From assembly GCA_029213005.1 (NCBI GenBank), contig JARGPI010000027.1, forward strand, positions 33,236-97,235: a stretch of 64,000 nt of DNA, in the 5' to 3' direction. Source of the DNA: Verrucomicrobiales bacterium (GTDB lineage: Bacteria > Verrucomicrobiota > Verrucomicrobiia > Verrucomicrobiales > DEV007). Below the pieces are notes generated by a model. That model had not been told where the DNA came from. It did no database searches and worked only from the letters and a program-made list of their open reading frames with translations. The position numbers and the translations under genes were made by a program. Within the stretch, counting starts at the first letter, position 1. Each line of letters opens with the position of its first letter. Below are positions 43,890 to 50,972 of this stretch, one piece after another.

Positions 43890-45486
43890 TTCAGAGAACC
43901 CTCATCATCTGGGTGGAATTCTTGACGAAGCGCCCTGCGGTTTTCTTCGCTTCCAGGATGATGGAACCGTGCTCCGAAGCAATACAACGCTACAGATCAT
44001 GCTGGGTTTCGCAGCGGAGGAAATCGAGGGGAAACCGATCTCTACACTATTGCCTCCGGCGGCGCAGGTCTTTTTCCAGACGCACCTTTTTCCCACCCTC
44101 CGAATGCATGGAGCTGTGAAGGAACTCTACCTTTCCTTGCGGGACAAAAGTGGAGCCAGCAAACAGGTTCTCGTCAACGCGGTGCGTCACGATCGGGATG
44201 GGGAGGTTCTCAATGACTGCATTATCGTGGAAATTGTGGAGCGGGCCCGGTTCGAGGAGGCTCTTCTTCAGGCGAAACGGGAGGCGGAACTCGCCAATGA
44301 GTTGAAGGAAAAGACCCTGAGTGAGCTGAACATCGCGATGGAGTCCCTCGCCAGAGCGAAGGAGGAAGCAGATGCCTCGTCCCGGGCGAAAGATGATTTT
44401 CTAGCGGCTTTGAGTCACGAGTTGAGAACGCCACTGACGCCCGTTTTGTTGACGGCTTCGATTTTGGCGGAGGACAAATCACTCGCACCTGAGCTTCATC
44501 AACAGATGCTGATGATGAAGCGGAATATCGAGTTGGAAGTCGCTCTGATTGATGACCTTCTCGACGTGAATCGCATCCGCCACGGGAAGTTGATACTGCA
44601 AAAATTGCCGATTGATCTACACGAAGTGTTGAGGCAAACCGTGGAAATTGTTTCGAGTGACTGCGAAGAAAAGAATATATCATTAACTCTCGATCTGGTG
44701 GCTACCGGTCACTATGTAAAAGGCGATTCCGCGAGGCTGGGGCAGGTCATTTGGAATCTTGTGAAAAATGCGATCAAATTCACGCCGAAAGACGGGGCGA
44801 TTGTGATATCGACCGAAAACCACGCTGATGACCGGATTACAGTCAGTGTCAGCGACACGGGAGTGGGGATTCCCGGACAGTTCCTTTCCTCTATCTTTAA
44901 CCGCTTCGAGCAGGGCCGGGTTACCGGTCAACGTCGTTTCGGGGGACTCGGTCTCGGTCTCTCGATTTCTAAAGCGATTGTGACAGCTCACAAAGGCGAA
45001 ATTTGGGCGGAGAGCGATGGGGAAGGATGCGGATCGAAATTTCTGTTCTCGCTTGATTTGATCGATCAACCCCGAAAGAAATCGCCGGGGAAACGGAGAC
45101 GATCGGTTAATACCGAAAGCACACGAATCCTCCTGGTCGAAGATCACGAAACGACACGTCTCGTCGTATCGCGGAAGTTGGTGGAGTTGGGGCACGAAGT
45201 GACCTGTGCGGGAACAATCAAAGAAGCCGAGGCAGCCTTCGAAGCCGGCGATTTTGATCTACTGGTCAGCGACATCGGGTTACCGGATGGCGATGGCCTC
45301 GATCTCATGAAAACCATTCGAATGAGCAGTGATATTCCCGCCATCGCATTGAGCGGTTACGGGATGGGGGATGATATCCAGCGGTTCGAAGAAGCCGGGT
45401 TCACCACTAATTTGGTCAAGCCTATTCAGCTGGATCAGTTGTTGATAAAAATCAGCGAACATTGCGGAAGCGGGAGTGCTGACTAA
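43882..45486 (+). CDS. Cytoplasmic PAS hybrid histidine kinase
   Basis: A 534-residue soluble hybrid kinase: PAS domain at about 12-118 (LRSNTTLQIMLGFAAEEIEG), a coiled linker, HisKA with His179 (SHELRTPLTP), HATPase_c (NLVKNAIKF; DTGVGIPG; GGLGLGLSI) and a C-terminal receiver with Asp464 (LLVSDIGLPDGDG). No membrane helix is present, so the signal is cytoplasmic, plausibly delivered to the PAS by the RsbQ-like protein encoded just upstream. There is no output domain or neighbouring regulator, so the downstream partner is elsewhere. Confidence 0.95.
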   Translation: MSDSENPHHLGGILDEAPCGFLRFQDDGTVLRSNTTLQIMLGFAAEEIEGKPISTLLPPAAQVFFQTHLFPTLRMHGAVKELYLSLRDKSGASKQVLVNAVRHDRDGEVLNDCIIVEIVERARFEEALLQAKREAELANELKEKTLSELNIAMESLARAKEEADASSRAKDDFLAALSHELRTPLTPVLLTASILAEDKSLAPELHQQMLMMKRNIELEVALIDDLLDVNRIRHGKLILQKLPIDLHEVLRQTVEIVSSDCEEKNISLTLDLVATGHYVKGDSARLGQVIWNLVKNAIKFTPKDGAIVISTENHADDRITVSVSDTGVGIPGQFLSSIFNRFEQGRVTGQRRFGGLGLGLSISKAIVTAHKGEIWAESDGEGCGSKFLFSLDLIDQPRKKSPGKRRRSVNTESTRILLVEDHETTRLVVSRKLVELGHEVTCAGTIKEAEAAFEAGDFDLLVSDIGLPDGDGLDLMKTIRMSSDIPAIALSGYGMGDDIQRFEEAGFTTNLVKPIQLDQLLIKISEHCGSGSAD

Positions 45487-45519
45487 AAACCGACAACGAA
45501 TAATTTCAGTTTTCCCGTA

Positions 45520-45541
45520 GAACAGGCGTCCCCACCTGTTC
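45520..45541. repeat. Extragenic hairpin between convergent genes
   Basis: GAACAGG pairs with CCTGTTC around the loop CGTCCCCA. It lies between two convergent stop codons (45486 and 45576). There is no T run. It may serve as a weak bidirectional terminator or be a short dispersed palindrome. Confidence 0.6.
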
Positions 45542-45575
45542 AGCGAAGCCTATCTGCTTTCGCATCCCCCCGTTC

Positions 45576-46238
45576 CTACTCCGCAATAGCCCGCCAGAGT
45601 GCAACGTTGCGATATTTGGCACCTTTCCCTTTATTGACCAAAGCGACAATACCCTTTGCATCGGCGAAACGCGCATGGGTGGCTTCGATCTCTACTTCGC
45701 CTACTTTGGCGCAGTATTGATCCCCGATGATTTCAATCGTGACATCATACCATTGTTCTGGGTCGAGTTTAACCTCCTTTGCCACCAATCTTTCGGCCTT
45801 GGTTGTTTTGGCAATGCCTGACATCTTTTGAATCCATAGTTTGTTCGGTGTAATATACAAACGGGCCAGATGAAGATTCGGCGGCACGGTGTCCCGACAG
45901 GCAAATGCGATTTGTCGCGCGGTTCCCAGCTGGACCTGTGCGGTGATAATGAGATGATTCGCCTGAAACCGATGGGTGAGCGACGACGCGTGTTTGTTCT
46001 CCTCAAGCTCGTCCCCGATCAGAACGCCGTCCTCGATCCGCCACTCTCCGATGCCTGCCTGCCACCCGGCTAGCTTCCCTTTTCTGGTGCGGGGCGTTTC
46101 TTCGTTGAAAGCCGATTTTACAATCAACTCCGCTTTGACGGTTTGGCCGCTCAAAGTTGTCCAATCGCGCTGTTCGTCTTCAGCGGAAACGATCGAAATG
46201 GCGAAAGTCAGTAGGGAATAGAGAATCAATGTTTTCAT
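45576..46238 (-). CDS. Secreted DUF1080-like lectin-fold protein
   Basis: A 220-residue exported protein (signal MKTLILYSLLTFAISIVSA). The pattern WRIEDGVLIGDE and later EQWYDVTIEIIGDQYCAKVGE matches the concanavalin-like 3-keto-disaccharide hydrolase domain (DUF1080), common in verrucomicrobia and planctomycetes. A role in binding or cleaving oxidised disaccharides is inferred. It is the second gene after an exported esterase on the same strand. Confidence 0.72.
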   Translation of the reverse strand: MKTLILYSLLTFAISIVSAEDEQRDWTTLSGQTVKAELIVKSAFNEETPRTRKGKLAGWQAGIGEWRIEDGVLIGDELEENKHASSLTHRFQANHLIITAQVQLGTARQIAFACRDTVPPNLHLARLYITPNKLWIQKMSGIAKTTKAERLVAKEVKLDPEQWYDVTIEIIGDQYCAKVGEVEIEATHARFADAKGIVALVNKGKGAKYRNVALWRAIAE

Positions 46239-46288
46239 AATGAGATGGATTTAAGGTTTCGCTTAGGGTCTTCCAGACCCGTATCGAA

Positions 46289-47131
46289 CTAGAGAAATTT
46301 GCTGTAGAAAAGCCACTCGCGAAAGCGATCAGTCCACCGACTGGCTGCGGTGTTAGCATCGGGCCGGTAACCAAAGCCGTGTCCGGAATTGGAATAGATA
46401 TGGAGTTCCGCTTTCACTCCCGCTTCTTTGTATTTTAAATAAAGTGACGCCATTCCTTTCGAGATGTCGGGGCGGTCGTTGTAGCCGCAGGCGATGAAGA
46501 CTGGAGGCATCCCTTTCTCCACGGTAAAAGTATCAGACTTGCCCGGATAGATCAGACCCTGAAAATCGGGGCGACTGCTCACTTTTTCGATTGGGTCGGT
46601 CGCATCCGGGTTTCCCTCTTTCGGCCACATTGCTGAGTAGGCGGCCAATTCTCCTCCTGCTGAAAAGCCGAGGATACCAACGCGGTCCGGTTTGAGGTTC
46701 CATTCTCCGGCGCGGCTCCGAACTACGCGAATCGCGCGGCGGGTGTCGTCCATGGCATGTCCTTCCAGCGTGTAAATGCTGTCCTCCTCACGGCAAAGTC
46801 GGTATTTCAGAAGAAAGGCAGCGATACCCTGATCGCGAAACCATTCGCACAGCGCAAAGCCTTCATGACCGACGCAAAGTTTCTTGTGGCCGCCTCCCGG
46901 ACAGACAATCACCGCGGTTCCGGTAGCTTTGTCCGGAGAGGGCAGATAAGGAGTCAAAGATGGATTGTGGACCTGGGTAATGTTAGTGCCCTCAATCTGT
47001 TCCGGCTTTTCCGCGAGCGCTTCAGACCCGGGCGCACCCTCCGGCCACAGCAAAATCGCATCAGGCGTTTCCGCCCCGGAGACAGACATGGTGAAGAGAA
47101 CGAGAGCTAAAATCGAAAAGTAATGCTTCAT
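46289..47131 (-). CDS. Secreted alpha/beta hydrolase, acetyl-esterase type
   Basis: A 280-residue protein from ATG 47131, which starts a Sec signal (MKHYFSILALVLFTMSVSGA). The oxyanion region VIVCPGGGHKKLC, nucleophile elbow GFSAGGELA and late His in SGHGFGYR define a carbohydrate-esterase-like hydrolase of the BD-FAE/acetylxylan esterase kind. It probably deacetylates plant or algal polysaccharides outside the cytoplasm. Forms a two-gene unit with the DUF1080-like gene. Confidence 0.88.
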   Translation of the reverse strand: MKHYFSILALVLFTMSVSGAETPDAILLWPEGAPGSEALAEKPEQIEGTNITQVHNPSLTPYLPSPDKATGTAVIVCPGGGHKKLCVGHEGFALCEWFRDQGIAAFLLKYRLCREEDSIYTLEGHAMDDTRRAIRVVRSRAGEWNLKPDRVGILGFSAGGELAAYSAMWPKEGNPDATDPIEKVSSRPDFQGLIYPGKSDTFTVEKGMPPVFIACGYNDRPDISKGMASLYLKYKEAGVKAELHIYSNSGHGFGYRPDANTAASRWTDRFREWLFYSKFL

Positions 47132-47323
47132 AAAATCGAAAGGCCGGGAAAGTGGCATATCTCCGGAACACAGGCAAGGGACGCTCCAGGGCGGGTTAAA
47201 GTGTTTTCCGCTAGGCCCGCACAACGATTTTCAGCCAAGAGAATACTATTCAGGGGACAGAATAGTTGCAAAGGCGCCCCGGTAGAAGAAACCGCAGGCT
47301 CGAGCCTCTATCTGCAGGATTTT

Positions 47324-47358
47324 TGTACCCTGTACAATTCAAAAGTGTACAGGGTACA
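47324..47358. repeat. Paired TGTACAGGGTACA palindrome, site 3
   Basis: The first unit is in reverse orientation (TGTACCCTGTACA, 47324-47336) and the second is forward (47346-47358), with spacer ATTCAAAAG. The 22-bp period is kept. Intergenic, directly beside the head-to-head 105-bp repeats. Confidence 0.9.
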
Positions 47359-47384
47359 GACGTTTCGCACCTGGATTTGGTAGC

Positions 47385-47495
47385 AAAAAGGGCTGGAGGC
47401 CCGATCAGATGGTAGCCGGTGAAGAAATGAGCGCCAAGCGAATGAGGCACCGGTCCCAAACCCAAACCGCATGCAGTCCCGGAGGGGCGGTAGAA
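47385..47495 (-). repeat. 105-bp dispersed element, copy A (leftward)
   Basis: Read on the minus strand it starts TTCTACCGCCCC and ends CCGGCTACCATCTGATC, GGCCTCCAGCCCTTTTTG. The same landmarks, in order, are found in copies B (47515) and C (50788). It contains no convincing gene. It faces copy B head to head. Confidence 0.85.
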
Positions 47496-47514
47496 CATCG
47501 GCTAGGTCCTTAAC

Positions 47515-47632
47515 GGTTCTACCTCCCCTACGGGGCTCGACGGCCTCCTCTACCTATACCGGTGCCTTGCTCGCTTTGGGCTCGCAGCAACACCGGCTAC
47601 CTTATATTGCGGCCTCCAGCCTCCCTTGTATT
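47515..47632 (+). repeat. 105-bp dispersed element, copy B (rightward)
   Basis: The same element in direct orientation: GGTTCTACCTCCCC, CCGGTGCCT, CACCGGCTACC, GCGGCCTCCAGCC. It is more diverged than A and C. With copy A it forms an inverted pair with a 20-base centre. The 570-base gap from 47132 to 47702 holds only these repeats and no gene. Confidence 0.75.
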
Positions 47633-47650
47633 CTCAAGGTTCGAAATGTT

Positions 47651-47662
47651 TGACAGGGTACA
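47651..47662. repeat. Degenerate single TGTACAGGGTACA unit
   Basis: TGACAGGGTACA differs from the 13-bp unit by one missing base. No second unit lies at the 22-bp distance, so it appears to be a decayed half-site next to copy B. Confidence 0.45.
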
Positions 47663-47702
47663 AAGGCCGGATACATCACCCTGGAAGTTTCGAAAGTCGA
47701 AA

Positions 47703-47993
47703 CTACGCCGCCATCGACTTCGGCTGGGAATGCTCTTTCAGGATCTGTTCCGTCTTGGCATCGTCGATCTGTTTGATGATTTTCCTTGCCTCATGTTGAT
47801 CGCGGAGTGTTTTTGCGACGGTGAAGCTCGAAGATATACAAAGTAGAAGCCCCATCCCGAGGAAACCTTTGATCCAGAGGTCCACCGGCAGATAAAGAAT
47901 CCCACAGCTGGTGACGCTGATCGCCACCAGCCAGGTAATTTTCACAGAAGCAATCCATGCCGCGGAGTCGAGTTCTTTTCGGTATTGGTCCAT
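47703..47993 (-). CDS. YiaA/YiaB-like two-helix inner membrane protein
   Basis: A 96-residue protein from ATG 47993. Two hydrophobic helices (ITWLVAISVTSCGILYLPV; FLGMGLLLCISSSFTVAKT) followed by TLRDQ fit the YiaAB two-helix domain, where RDK/RDR follows the second helix. A soluble charged tail (IIKQIDDAKTEQILKEH) extends into the cytoplasm. Function unknown in the family. It abuts the repeat cluster on its downstream side. Confidence 0.7.
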   Translation of the reverse strand: MDQYRKELDSAAWIASVKITWLVAISVTSCGILYLPVDLWIKGFLGMGLLLCISSSFTVAKTLRDQHEARKIIKQIDDAKTEQILKEHSQPKSMAA

Positions 47994-48105
47994 ACCTAAA
48001 CCCTGAAGCAAAGCTCCGATTTCTCAAAATCGATTACTTTTGCCGAACTATCGATTGGAGTGATGAATTTGGGATCTTACAGGAATACCCTTCCAGCGGG
48101 GGAAC

Positions 48106-48822
48106 CTAGCTATTCAGTATCGTCTCAGGCCACAGAAAATAGGCTCCAAATCGACTTTTTGTAACGTGCTTAGCCCCGATCGATCGGCCCTTCTCGGTCA
48201 GACTCTGCTTACCGTCAACATCCTCTAGAAAGCCCATTTCCTTCATCCTCGAAATAACCTCATCGGTTTTGATTCCTGCATTTTTCGCTAACTTGCTACT
48301 CGATAGCAGTTTCGTGTCGCTTTCTTTTATTTCCGGTGCCTTTGCTGGTTCCGCTTCCTTATTCGGCGTTTCTTCGACTACATCAGCGCTCAGTTTGACT
48401 TCATCGCTCACCCGGATGATTCTCATCGCCTCTTCGTATGTGTCAGAGAATAATGCACTGTCGTCTTCCCGTGTGAAATGGACTCCCATTTCGTTATTGT
48501 TGACCTGACTGAATTCATAAAGATTCAGGCTGGTTAGGATCGCAGAATTTTCATTCAAATAACATTTCGCATGAAGATTATCGCAATAGCTGGTGCGGAC
48601 AAAGCTCAGACCTTGCAACCATTTGATTTCTTTAGGCGCGAGTTCGCTTTTACCATATACGATTCTAATATCAATTTTGAGACGATCTAAGTCCTCAATC
48701 ATCTGTCGGACTCTCTCGTTTACTTTCAGAAACGGGCTGATGATCACCAATCGCTCACGGGTATTCTTTATGAGCTCTTCGAGGTAGTAATTTGCTGCGG
48801 ACGTGTTTAAAAATTTGGCCAT
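48106..48822 (-). CDS. Phospholipase D-like (HKD) domain protein with C-terminal winged helix
   Basis: A 238-residue protein. The single PLD half (1-140) has the HKD-type motif LHAKCYLN, followed by SLNLYEFSQVNNNEMG, as in PLD-fold nucleases. An acidic linker (about 145-170) leads to a winged-helix-like domain (KLAKNAGIKTDEVISRMKEMGF). It would act as a dimer to complete the active site, cutting nucleic acid or phosphodiesters. AT-richer than its neighbours and next to 470 bases of empty AT-rich DNA and a tRNA, so probably acquired. A link to defence or DNA repair is possible but unproven. Confidence 0.8.
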   Translation of the reverse strand: MAKFLNTSAANYYLEELIKNTRERLVIISPFLKVNERVRQMIEDLDRLKIDIRIVYGKSELAPKEIKWLQGLSFVRTSYCDNLHAKCYLNENSAILTSLNLYEFSQVNNNEMGVHFTREDDSALFSDTYEEAMRIIRVSDEVKLSADVVEETPNKEAEPAKAPEIKESDTKLLSSSKLAKNAGIKTDEVISRMKEMGFLEDVDGKQSLTEKGRSIGAKHVTKSRFGAYFLWPETILNS

Positions 48823-49296
48823 GTTGAATTAAAATTATAATTTAGTTTTGTGATCAAGGTAACCAGTCTTTATCGAAAAGGGGCAAATCTAACTAACTGT
48901 TAGTCTGCTTTCAACTAGCTTTAGCAAAATCATCGCGAAACTATATTTTTAAAATCTCGGTGTAGACCAATCACTACTTTGTCTCGTGTCGAAGGCGTAT
49001 TTTAGTAGGTATTGCCGTTTTTAGAGTGTTTCGTTATTCCAATCGAGAACCACCTACTTCGGTTATTAACTAAAGCCTACTGGATGATACGAGTTTATTA
49101 ATAAGGTGGGGCAGAATCATCGGTACGCAGAAAATAATCGGCGAAGGGATAAATGGACATGGTTACTCAGAAGTGAATCCGATTTTGTCGATTTTCAGAG
49201 CGCTAATCACAGGACCAGCTTCGGTATTGTGGAGGCGTTAACGCTTCTTGAGAGATTTAATGAAGCGCTGGGCTCCCTCTGCTACGAAGAAAAAAA
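48823..49296. other. AT-rich gap without a gene
   Basis: This stretch between the PLD gene and tRNA-Leu shows no credible reading frame; the one reported-length frame (49106-49315) runs into the tRNA. A short palindrome ACTAAC-T-GTTAGT (48892-48904) lies 70 bases upstream of the PLD start and could be an operator for it. Base composition suggests acquired DNA or gene decay. Confidence 0.6.
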
Positions 49297-49379
49297 TACC
49301 GACGGCGGGACTTGAACCCGCACGGCCCAAAGGCCAACGGATTTTAAGTCCGTTGTGTCTACCATTCCACCACATCGGC
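49297..49379 (-). tRNA. tRNA-Leu (anticodon UAA)
   Basis: On the minus strand an 83-nt cloverleaf: acceptor GCCGATG pairs with CGTCGGT, the D arm contains TGGTAGACAC, the anticodon stem ACGGA...TCCGT holds anticodon TAA, a long variable arm GGCCTTTGGGCC follows, and the T arm is CGGGTTCAAGTCCCG. The long variable arm and anticodon identify leucine. CCA is not encoded; a T run follows directly and may terminate transcription. Confidence 0.95.
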
Positions 49380-49521
49380 GTGTAGGGTGCGGCGGTGAAT
49401 TTCGGGCCGCTCGGAGGAAAATCAAGTGCAATTGAGCAGAGAAAGCGGGATGCCTCAATTCCTGCAAAAACACGGGCCAATTTTGATTTTATAATCCAGA
49501 AAGGCTGATTTAGGTTGGGGG

Positions 49522-49803
49522 ATGGAAAATGATTCTCCCTCTGCTGTTAATCTGGTGGATCTGGATTTTATGGACGCAAGGGCGCGGTTGCTTGATGTAG
49601 CTTCGTTTCTCGATCGCGTGGAGCGCGCCGGGCAAATGGACGACTACCGGGTGGATGCTCTTTTGAAGGCGATTCCGCTGTTGCAGAATGCCGGTCCGGA
49701 CCGCGCTGCGGAAATCCTGCTTTCGCTGAGCGATCCGTCAGATGAACCGATCCCGGAAGCCCATACCAAGGGCGCTGCCGGTGCTTTCAGTGGAAATTCC
49801 TAA
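49522..49803 (+). CDS. Small protein upstream of a TatD-like hydrolase
   Basis: A 93-residue soluble helical protein (LDFMDARARLLDVASFLDRVERAG; LLQNAGPDRAAEILLSLSDP) ending in a Gly/Ala-rich tail with HTKGAAGAF. It lies 20 bases ahead of the TatD-like gene, so they are surely co-transcribed. The family is not identified with certainty; the pair recalls gene sets around ebo-type operons, but no other ebo gene is present. Confidence 0.65.
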   Translation: MENDSPSAVNLVDLDFMDARARLLDVASFLDRVERAGQMDDYRVDALLKAIPLLQNAGPDRAAEILLSLSDPSDEPIPEAHTKGAAGAFSGNS

Positions 49804-49823
49804 CCTTTTACCCTCTTTATCTC

Positions 49824-50624
49824 ATGAAATATATCGAACCGCACGCTCACATGGTCAGTCGGACCACGGCTGATTACGAAGCGATGGCTCTGGCCGGGTG
49901 TCAGGTCATCTCGGAGCCGGCTTTCTGGGCGGGCTATGACCGGAGCAGTGAGCAGGGATTTCACGATTACTTTTCTCTTCTGACGGGATTTGAACCGCAG
50001 CGGGCCGCGAAATTCGGGATCAAACATTTCACCTGGATGTGTATCAATCCAAAGGAATCGGAGGACGTCGGTCTTGCCAATGCGGTGATCGATCTGATTC
50101 CGGAATTTTTGAAGTGCGATAATGTGCTCGGGATCGGAGAGATCGGCCTGAACAAAAACAGTCGCAATGAGCTGGGGGTGTTGGAGCGCCATATCGCAGT
50201 TGCGGATGAGCACGATCAGTTGATTCTGGTTCACACGCCCCACCTCGAAGATAAGTTGAAGGGGACCAAATTGATCATCGATGCGCTGAAGAATTTTCCG
50301 AATATTAAACCCGAGCGGGTCATTATCGATCATGTCGAGGAGCATACTGTGGCCCCTGTTAAAGATGCCGGCTTCTGGGCGGGGATGACGCTCTATCCGG
50401 AGAGTAAATTGACCTCGCGCCGGGCGATCGATATTCTGGAGAAATTTGGGACGGATAAAATTTGGATGAACTGTGCCTGCGACTGGGGAGTCAGTGAACC
50501 ACTGGCGACGCCGAAGGCTGCGCGGATGATGGCGCAGCGGGGGCATAGCGAGAAGATGATCGAGAAGGTGTTTTTCGATAATCCGAGAGATTTTATGGCT
50601 CAGAGTCCGAAGTTTGAGATCTAG
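49824..50624 (+). CDS. TatD-like metal-dependent hydrolase
   Basis: A 266-residue TIM-barrel hydrolase. Metal ligands of the amidohydrolase superfamily appear as EPHAHM near the N-terminus, GIGEIGLN with the carboxylate Glu, LVHTPH, VIIDHVEEH and the late Asp in CACDWG. TatD proteins are DNases, but this branch, with MVSRTTADYEAMALAG at the start, resembles EboB-like proteins, whose substrate is a small molecule or unknown. The choice between them is open. Confidence 0.82.
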   Translation: MKYIEPHAHMVSRTTADYEAMALAGCQVISEPAFWAGYDRSSEQGFHDYFSLLTGFEPQRAAKFGIKHFTWMCINPKESEDVGLANAVIDLIPEFLKCDNVLGIGEIGLNKNSRNELGVLERHIAVADEHDQLILVHTPHLEDKLKGTKLIIDALKNFPNIKPERVIIDHVEEHTVAPVKDAGFWAGMTLYPESKLTSRRAIDILEKFGTDKIWMNCACDWGVSEPLATPKAARMMAQRGHSEKMIEKVFFDNPRDFMAQSPKFEI

Positions 50625-50671
50625 GGGCTGAGAGAGTGCCAGGGAGGCGGCCGGACTTTGCCCTGGGAAGA

Positions 50672-50739
50672 ATGGGAGTAATGAGAAGTATGGGATCTCG
50701 CAAATGGTTCATTTCTCCCGTATTTCTCGTTATTCCCAT
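50672..50739. repeat. 24-bp imperfect inverted repeat after the TatD-like gene
   Basis: Arms 50672-50695 and 50716-50739 (ATGGGAGTAATGAGAAGT against its complement) differ only by transitions, so as RNA every mismatch could become a G-U pair. That pattern suggests selection on RNA pairing or an old mobile palindrome. No T run follows. Confidence 0.65.
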
Positions 50740-50787
50740 GGCGCTTCCGCTATGATTAACCACGGGAATCACAAAACACACAGAAAG

Positions 50788-50888
50788 GTTCTACCGCCCC
50801 AGCCGGGACTGTTGGGTTTGTTTTAACCGATCCGGGGCCTCGCTTCGCTTCAACCCCGGCTACCATCTATCTGGCCTCCGGCCCTTTC
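50788..50888 (+). repeat. 105-bp dispersed element, copy C
   Basis: GGTTCTACCGCCCC, GGGACTGTTGGGTTTG, GGGGCCTC, CCCCGGCTACCATCTATC, TGGCCTCCGGCCCTTT follow the same order as copies A and B near 47.4-47.6 kb. The whole 348-base gap from 50625 to 50972 holds only repeats; no gene is seen. Confidence 0.85.
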
Positions 50889-50972
50889 AGTGCATTCCGT
50901 GGATAAAATTCGCAATTATTCGGGCCGGGAAATAGTCTGTTTCGGCTCGGTTTACCGGGCAGACAGGAGTGT

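Noticed and set aside
18122..47358. CRISPR array
   Set aside because: The short TGTACAGGGTACA units come only in pairs with a 9-base spacer at scattered sites, and no cas gene is present.
49106..49315. 69-residue gene left of tRNA-Leu
   Set aside because: Its end lies inside the tRNA gene.
48823..49379. Genomic island integrated at tRNA-Leu with attachment repeats
   Set aside because: No copy of the tRNA 3' end was found nearby and no integrase is in the window.
49800..50546. 248-residue leftward gene opposite the TatD-like hydrolase
   Set aside because: Shadow of a gene with clear metal-binding motifs on the other strand; no signature of its own.
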